The position numbers and the translations under genes are program-made. A model generated the notes under the pieces. That model did no database searches. It saw only the letters and a program-made list of their open reading frames with translations, and was not told where the DNA came from. Below, one piece after another: positions 13,073-16,114 of a stretch of DNA of 16,114 nucleotides (positions within the stretch are counted from its first letter, which is position 1; every line of letters begins with the position of its first letter). This DNA comes from DASSRQ01 sp035701665 (GTDB lineage Bacteria > Vulcanimicrobiota > Vulcanimicrobiia > Vulcanimicrobiales > Vulcanimicrobiaceae). The DNA lies in assembly GCA_035701665.1 (NCBI GenBank), contig DASSRQ010000308.1, forward strand, positions 1 to 16,114, given 5' to 3'.

Positions 13073-14566
13073 ATGGCTCTGTCCTTAGCCTCGCTGCTCT
13101 CCGAGAGCGCGCGGTTTTATCCGCAGCGAACCGCGACAGTATTGGGCGAGGCAAAGACAACGTATGCATCCTTGTGGGCCCAAGCGCGCAATGTGGCTGC
13201 AGCGTTGCGCGAACGCGGAATTCAAGCAGGCGATCGCGTCGCGCTGCTGATGCCGAACTGCGACGATTTTCCGCGCGCGTACTATGCGATTCTCGCGTTA
13301 GGCGCGGTTGTCGTTCCGGTGCATGCACTGTTAACGCCGGCTGAAATCGCCTACGTTCTCGAAGACAGTGAAGCCAAACTGCTCATCGGTCATCCGGTAT
13401 TAGCGGCCGGCCGCGAGGGAGCCGCCCTGCGCGGGATTCCCTACGCCGAAGCATCGGATCTCGCCGGCGACGGCTCCGCTATCACCGTCGTTGACCGTGA
13501 TGCGGACGACGACGCCGTCATTCTGTACACGAGCGGAACGACCGGAAAGCCGAAAGGCGCGGTGCTCAGCAATCTCAATATGGTGATGAACGCCACGGTT
13601 TCCGCGCGCGACCTGCTGTTTTTGACGCCGGAGTCCGTGCTGCTCTGCGCGCTGCCGCTGTTTCACTCGTTCGGACAGAGTGTCGTTATGAACGCTGCCT
13701 TTCGTGCAGGCGCATCGGTCGTGCTGATGCCGCGCTTCGACGGAGCCGCGGCGCTCGATCTCATGATTCGCGAAAGCGTCACGATTTTCGAGGGCGTTCC
13801 GACGATGTACGTCGCGCTGCTCGAAGCGGCCAAGAACGACGCTCGCCGGCCGCCGCTCAAACATATGATGTCGGGCGGAGCGCCGCTGCCGATGGCGCTG
13901 CTGGAGCAGGTCGAGGCAACGTTCGGCGTAGCCGTTGAGGAAGGCTACGGCTTATCGGAGACCTCGCCGGTCGCAACGTTCAACCAGCGTATCATCGGAA
14001 CGAAGGCCGGAACGGTCGGAACGCCGGTTTGGGGCGTCGACGTACAGATTGCGAATGCCGACATCGACGACCGCATCGAACTCTTGCCGCCGGGAGAGCG
14101 GGGCGAGATCGTCATCCGCGGTCACAATGTGTTTTCACGGTATTTGAACAAGCCCGAAGCGACCGCGGCAGCAAAAATCGACGGATGGTTCCGCAGCGGC
14201 GATATCGGCACGGTCGATGAGGACGGATTCATTGCGATCCTCGACCGGAAGAAAGATATGATCTTGCGCGGCGGCTTCAACGTCTATCCGCGTGAAGTGG
14301 AAGAGGCGCTGCTGCGCCATCCGGCCGTTGCGCAAGCGCAAGTCATCGGCATTCCGCATGAAGTGCACGGCGAAGAAGTAATGGCCGTGATCGTCCTCGC
14401 GGAAGACGCGCGTGAAACGACGAAAGCCGAACAGATCGTCGAATGGGCGCGAGACAACATGGCGCGCCACAAATATCCGCGTGAAGTTGCATTCGTCGAA
14501 TCGTATCCGCTGGGGCCGAGCGGTAAGGTTCTCAAGCGCGAACTCGTCTCGCGGTTTATGCGCTGA
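13073..14566 (+). CDS. AMP-forming acyl-CoA synthetase (FadD-like ligase)
   Basis: 497 residues. Enzymes of this family activate a carboxylate with ATP to an acyl-AMP, then transfer it to CoA. All core motifs are present: the P-loop LYTSGTTGKPKG (151-162), LPLFHSFGQ (194-202), GGAPLP (268-273), GYGLSETSP (291-299), the ATP-ribose Asp377 in WFRSGDIG, DRKKDMI (391-397) and the C-terminal catalytic Lys485 in PLGPSGKVLKRE. Length fits fatty-acid or medium-chain ligases of about 500 residues; chain length cannot be told. The start follows the previous stop directly, with no clear Shine-Dalgarno, so translation is probably coupled. Last gene of the operon begun by the deacylase. Its C-terminus is intact, although TnpB from the other strand overlaps its final 11 bases. 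Confidence 0.92.
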   Translation: MALSLASLLSESARFYPQRTATVLGEAKTTYASLWAQARNVAAALRERGIQAGDRVALLMPNCDDFPRAYYAILALGAVVVPVHALLTPAEIAYVLEDSEAKLLIGHPVLAAGREGAALRGIPYAEASDLAGDGSAITVVDRDADDDAVILYTSGTTGKPKGAVLSNLNMVMNATVSARDLLFLTPESVLLCALPLFHSFGQSVVMNAAFRAGASVVLMPRFDGAAALDLMIRESVTIFEGVPTMYVALLEAAKNDARRPPLKHMMSGGAPLPMALLEQVEATFGVAVEEGYGLSETSPVATFNQRIIGTKAGTVGTPVWGVDVQIANADIDDRIELLPPGERGEIVIRGHNVFSRYLNKPEATAAAKIDGWFRSGDIGTVDEDGFIAILDRKKDMILRGGFNVYPREVEEALLRHPAVAQAQVIGIPHEVHGEEVMAVIVLAEDARETTKAEQIVEWARDNMARHKYPREVAFVESYPLGPSGKVLKRELVSRFMR

Positions 14567-15863
14567 CTTCCGCAGGCCCACGGGTGCAAGTGAAATCATT
14601 CGTTGTGAATGCTTTGTGCAGCATTGTGCTGCGCGATCGGCTCCTCACCGGCATTGGCATTCTCAGAGCACTCAACTGCGCTCGCCGCCGAATCACCAGC
14701 GCCGCGTTGACGTCAGCATGGCAGCAAAAGCCGCACCGAACGCAAGCAAAACGCCTTCTTCGGCGGTTTTCCTTCGCGACGTGCCCGCATCGCGAGCACT
14801 CTTGCGAAGAAAAGCGTGCGTCAATCAGCACCACTCGCCGAGCAGCCTCTTCCGCTTTCTCGGCGATCAACCGGTGAAGTTGACCCAATCCTGCATCGAG
14901 CACCTTGCGGTTCAAAGCGGCCTTTGCGGCAACGTTCCGTCCAGGCTCCTCGATGCTCCCCTTAGCGCTGGACGTCATGGCACGCAGCCGCAAACGCTCT
15001 AAAGCTATGATGCCCGCACTGTCAACGATGCTGCGCGCAACCTTATGCAGATAGTCGCGCCGACGGTTCGCCTCGCGCTCCTTGGCGCGGGCGAACTGAA
15101 GCGCAGCCGCCTTTCGCCGCGGATCGTGACGATTGCGAACACGGCCTGCCGCGTCCCGGTCGCTTAGTTCCTCCAAACGGCGTTGGTGGCGCGCAATGCG
15201 GTGCCGGTTGCGCTCGCCGAAGGCCTTGTTACCGATCAGCAAGCCGTCGGAGGTTGCAGCCAAGACGTGCGCGCCGCGGTCGATACCGATAACGTGGCGA
15301 CTTTGCGGTAAAGGATTAACGTCGCGCTGGCATTCGAAGCAGGCATACCAACGCCCATTTTTACGCACGAGCCATGCGCGGCCGAATACGGGAACCGCGC
15401 GGCCCTTTCGTAAACGGATCGCGCCAACCCCGGGGACAGTGATTTTCGACTGAGATGTATTGAACTTAAGGGCACGCGCGCCATGTGAGAATTCAAGTTG
15501 TGCCCAACGACCGGCAGACTTATAGCGTGGATACCCCGGTGTTTGCGAAGTGGCAACTCGGCGAAAGAACGCAGCAAATGCAAGTTCCAGTCGGTGAAGA
15601 ACGGCGTCCTCACATTCGCGATACACGGCCCGAAGACGCGAATCGATACGATGCGCCGGCGTGCGAAGAATGGTAAGCTCCCGATACTGCTGTCTCATGC
15701 CTACGCGAACACCTCGTCGTCGATACGCCTCCCTGCGCTCTTCGAGCAATGCGTTGTAGAGTTCGCGCGTAACGTCAAGCATGAACTGTAGTCGTCCGCG
15801 CTGGCGATTCGTGGGATACAGTCGTACGTGTTCAACCCGCTTCACGACTATAGGGTTCGACAT
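14556..15863 (-). CDS. tnpB: TnpB, RNA-guided nuclease of an IS200/IS605/IS607-type element
   Basis: 435 residues. TnpB proteins cut DNA using a guide RNA made from the element's right end and are the ancestors of Cas12. An N-terminal wedge/REC part (RLYPTNRQ...) precedes a split RuvC domain whose catalytic acids are all present: Asp195 (GIDRG), Glu289 (IIALERLRL) and Asp384 (HADVNAALVI). The zinc finger is complete (C356, C359, C374, C377). About 45 residues follow the last RuvC motif, an Arg/Ser-rich tail that is probably read-through of the RNA-coding part, and the frame ends 11 bases inside the ligase gene. No TnpA or serine recombinase gene is visible, so it is solitary or mobilised in trans. 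No good Shine-Dalgarno precedes the ATG. The promoter of the small transcript at 15939 points the other way. Confidence 0.93.
   Translation of the reverse strand: MSNPIVVKRVEHVRLYPTNRQRGRLQFMLDVTRELYNALLEERREAYRRRGVRVGMRQQYRELTILRTPAHRIDSRLRAVYRECEDAVLHRLELAFAAFFRRVATSQTPGYPRYKSAGRWAQLEFSHGARALKFNTSQSKITVPGVGAIRLRKGRAVPVFGRAWLVRKNGRWYACFECQRDVNPLPQSRHVIGIDRGAHVLAATSDGLLIGNKAFGERNRHRIARHQRRLEELSDRDAAGRVRNRHDPRRKAAALQFARAKEREANRRRDYLHKVARSIVDSAGIIALERLRLRAMTSSAKGSIEEPGRNVAAKAALNRKVLDAGLGQLHRLIAEKAEEAARRVVLIDARFSSQECSRCGHVAKENRRRRRFACVRCGFCCHADVNAALVIRRRAQLSALRMPMPVRSRSRSTMLHKAFTTNDFTCTRGPAEVSA
14567..14720 (-). ncRNA. Probable omega RNA region (TnpB guide-RNA scaffold)
   Basis: In known elements the omega RNA overlaps the 3' end of tnpB and extends to the right end, with the guide beyond it. 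Here the stretch after the last RuvC motif is non-domain sequence with hairpins: GCAGCA/TGCTGC at 14618-14632 (3-base loop) and CATTC/GAATG at 14597-14611. The boundaries are estimates. The guide would be read from DNA at or just inside the 3' end of the ligase gene. Confidence 0.4.
14586..14598 (+). repeat. Left copy of 13-base direct repeat flanking tnpB
   Basis: GCAAGTGAAATCA; differs from the copy at 15975-15987 only at the third base. It lies inside the predicted 3' part of the TnpB guide-RNA region. Confidence 0.6.
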
Positions 15864-15938
15864 ACCGGTGACATACGTGTGGCACTGTTTATGCGCGCAC
15901 GAATTCGCTTTACGCTAGTATAAGCCGTAGGCAAGCAC

Positions 15939-15968
15939 GTTTAACTAGTCTCGCTACAGCGGTATACT
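15939..15968 (+). promoter_or_regulatory. Promoter of the small transcript at the right edge
   Basis: TTAACT (15941-15946) and TATACT (15963-15968) match the sigma-70 boxes at four and five positions, with a 16-base spacer. The same DNA also reads GTTTAA (15939-15944), 15 bases, CGGTAT (15960-15965), one mismatch and one or more extra spacer bases from the sigma-B-type promoter at 10369. Either factor would start transcription near 15974. Confidence 0.55.
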
Positions 15969-15974
15969 AACCCC

Positions 15975-15987
15975 GCTAGTGAAATCA
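15975..15987 (+). repeat. Right copy of 13-base direct repeat flanking tnpB
   Basis: GCTAGTGAAATCA; lies at the predicted 5' end of the small transcript, just before its Shine-Dalgarno. Confidence 0.6.
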
Positions 15988-16016
15988 AAGGAGAAGTCCA
16001 TTGGCGTAGCTTAGCC

Positions 16017-16050
16017 GGGGCCGGATTTATCCGGCCCCAACTCTTTTTTT
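16017..16050 (+). terminator. Strong rho-independent terminator
   Basis: GGGGCCGGA (16017-16025) pairs perfectly with TCCGGCCCC (16030-16038) around a TTTA loop, followed by AACTC and seven T (16044-16050). On the minus strand no T run follows the hairpin, so it works in the plus direction only. Confidence 0.88.
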
Positions 16051-16113
16051 GTCTAGTTCCAAACAGAGCTGCTGCGCCTGCGCACGCAGATGCGACAGAT
16101 CGCCGTCGTTTTC
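16027..16113 (-). CDS. C-terminal tail of an unidentified protein (partial)
   Basis: An open minus-strand frame enters from the right edge and ends after 28 visible codons at TAA (complement of 16027-16029), in the loop of the plus-strand terminator. The residues (GDLSHLRAQAQQLCLELDKK) look like the end of an amphipathic helix, and the other two frames are less protein-like. The terminator T run is read here as Lys codons. Too short to identify. Confidence 0.4.
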   Translation of the reverse strand, partial: ENDGDLSHLRAQAQQLCLELDKKRVGAG

Positions 16114-16114
16114 T

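Larger units (their letters stand above)
14586..15987 (-). mobile_element. Solitary tnpB element, boundaries suggested by flanking repeats
   Basis: The tnpB gene is flanked by GCAAGTGAAATCA (14586-14598) and GCTAGTGAAATCA (15975-15987), identical at 12 of 13 positions and in the same orientation. They could mark the element's ends or the recombination core. IS200/IS605 elements do not normally make target duplications, so the exact ends remain open. No TnpA or resolvase is present. Confidence 0.35.
15974..16050 (+). ncRNA. Candidate small RNA of about 75 nt with a two-codon start-stop frame
   Basis: A promoter, a strong Shine-Dalgarno (AAAGGAG, 15987-15993) and a strong intrinsic terminator enclose only about 75 bases. 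Seven bases after the Shine-Dalgarno comes TTG-GCG-TAG (16001-16009), a two-codon frame; the overlapping ATT frame also stops after four codons. No longer frame fits. It is therefore a noncoding or ribosome-catching RNA, or the leader of something that terminates early. The 5' end carries the 13-base repeat shared with the tnpB 3' region. The start site is inferred from the -10 box. Confidence 0.5.

Noticed and set aside
1..16114. CRISPR arrays, tRNA or rRNA genes
   Set aside because: No regularly spaced repeats and no tRNA or rRNA signature sequences were seen on either strand.

Overview
The window is GC-rich, densely packed bacterial DNA from a diderm (outer-membrane) organism. It carries an LptD/OstA-type outer-membrane protein, an LptF/LptG-type permease, an LptC-type protein, apolipoprotein N-acyltransferase (Lnt) and several lipoproteins. 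Pro/Ser/Ala-rich linkers, KGG-repeat stress proteins and a textbook sigma-B-type promoter point to a Terrabacteria-like diderm. Candidatus Eremiobacterota (WPS-2) is my guess; this is an impression from style, not proven by any marker gene here.

Layout. 1-1600: a probable gene tail (ends 109), a membrane-anchored coiled-coil protein built on a strict heptad, a convergent secreted protein, and a divergent ribbon-helix-helix (RHH) regulator whose shared promoter region holds three GCATGC palindromes. 1583-1980: a gene-poor stretch with strong RNA-structure potential (possible pseudoknot, then a hairpin) ahead of a lipoprotein lytic transglycosylase. 1981-6112: transglycosylase, LptF/G permease and LptD, tightly spaced and probably one envelope-biogenesis operon. 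6119-7095 (minus): a 54-residue prokaryotic metallothionein, easily missed because of its size, downstream of a lipoprotein gene. 7055-9773 (plus): lnt, lptC-like gene and a lipoprotein, chained by GTGA overlaps; the 5' end of lnt overlaps the divergent lipoprotein gene.

9724-10326 (minus): two tandem KGG-repeat proteins with four and three 20-residue units, preceded by GTTTAA-N13-GGGTAT, a perfect match to the sigma-B consensus known from Bacillus general-stress genes. 10420-14566 (plus): a second operon with an N-acyl-D-amino-acid deacylase, a protein with a TonB-like C-terminal domain, a small membrane protein and an AMP-forming acyl-CoA ligase.

14556-15863 (minus): an intact-looking solitary TnpB (RNA-guided nuclease of IS200/IS605/IS607-type elements) placed directly against the end of the ligase gene, with no TnpA in view. 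A 13-base near-identical direct repeat flanks it. 15939-16050 (plus): a compact transcription unit (promoter, strong Shine-Dalgarno, two-codon start-stop frame, strong intrinsic terminator) that looks like a small RNA of about 75 nt; its 5' part is complementary to the predicted 3' part of the TnpB-associated RNA. A minus-strand gene tail seems to end inside the terminator hairpin at the right edge.

The most rewarding places to look again are the 15939-16050 transcript with the TnpB flanking repeats, the sigma-B-type promoter, the GCATGC operator cluster, the structured region before the transglycosylase gene, and the metallothionein.
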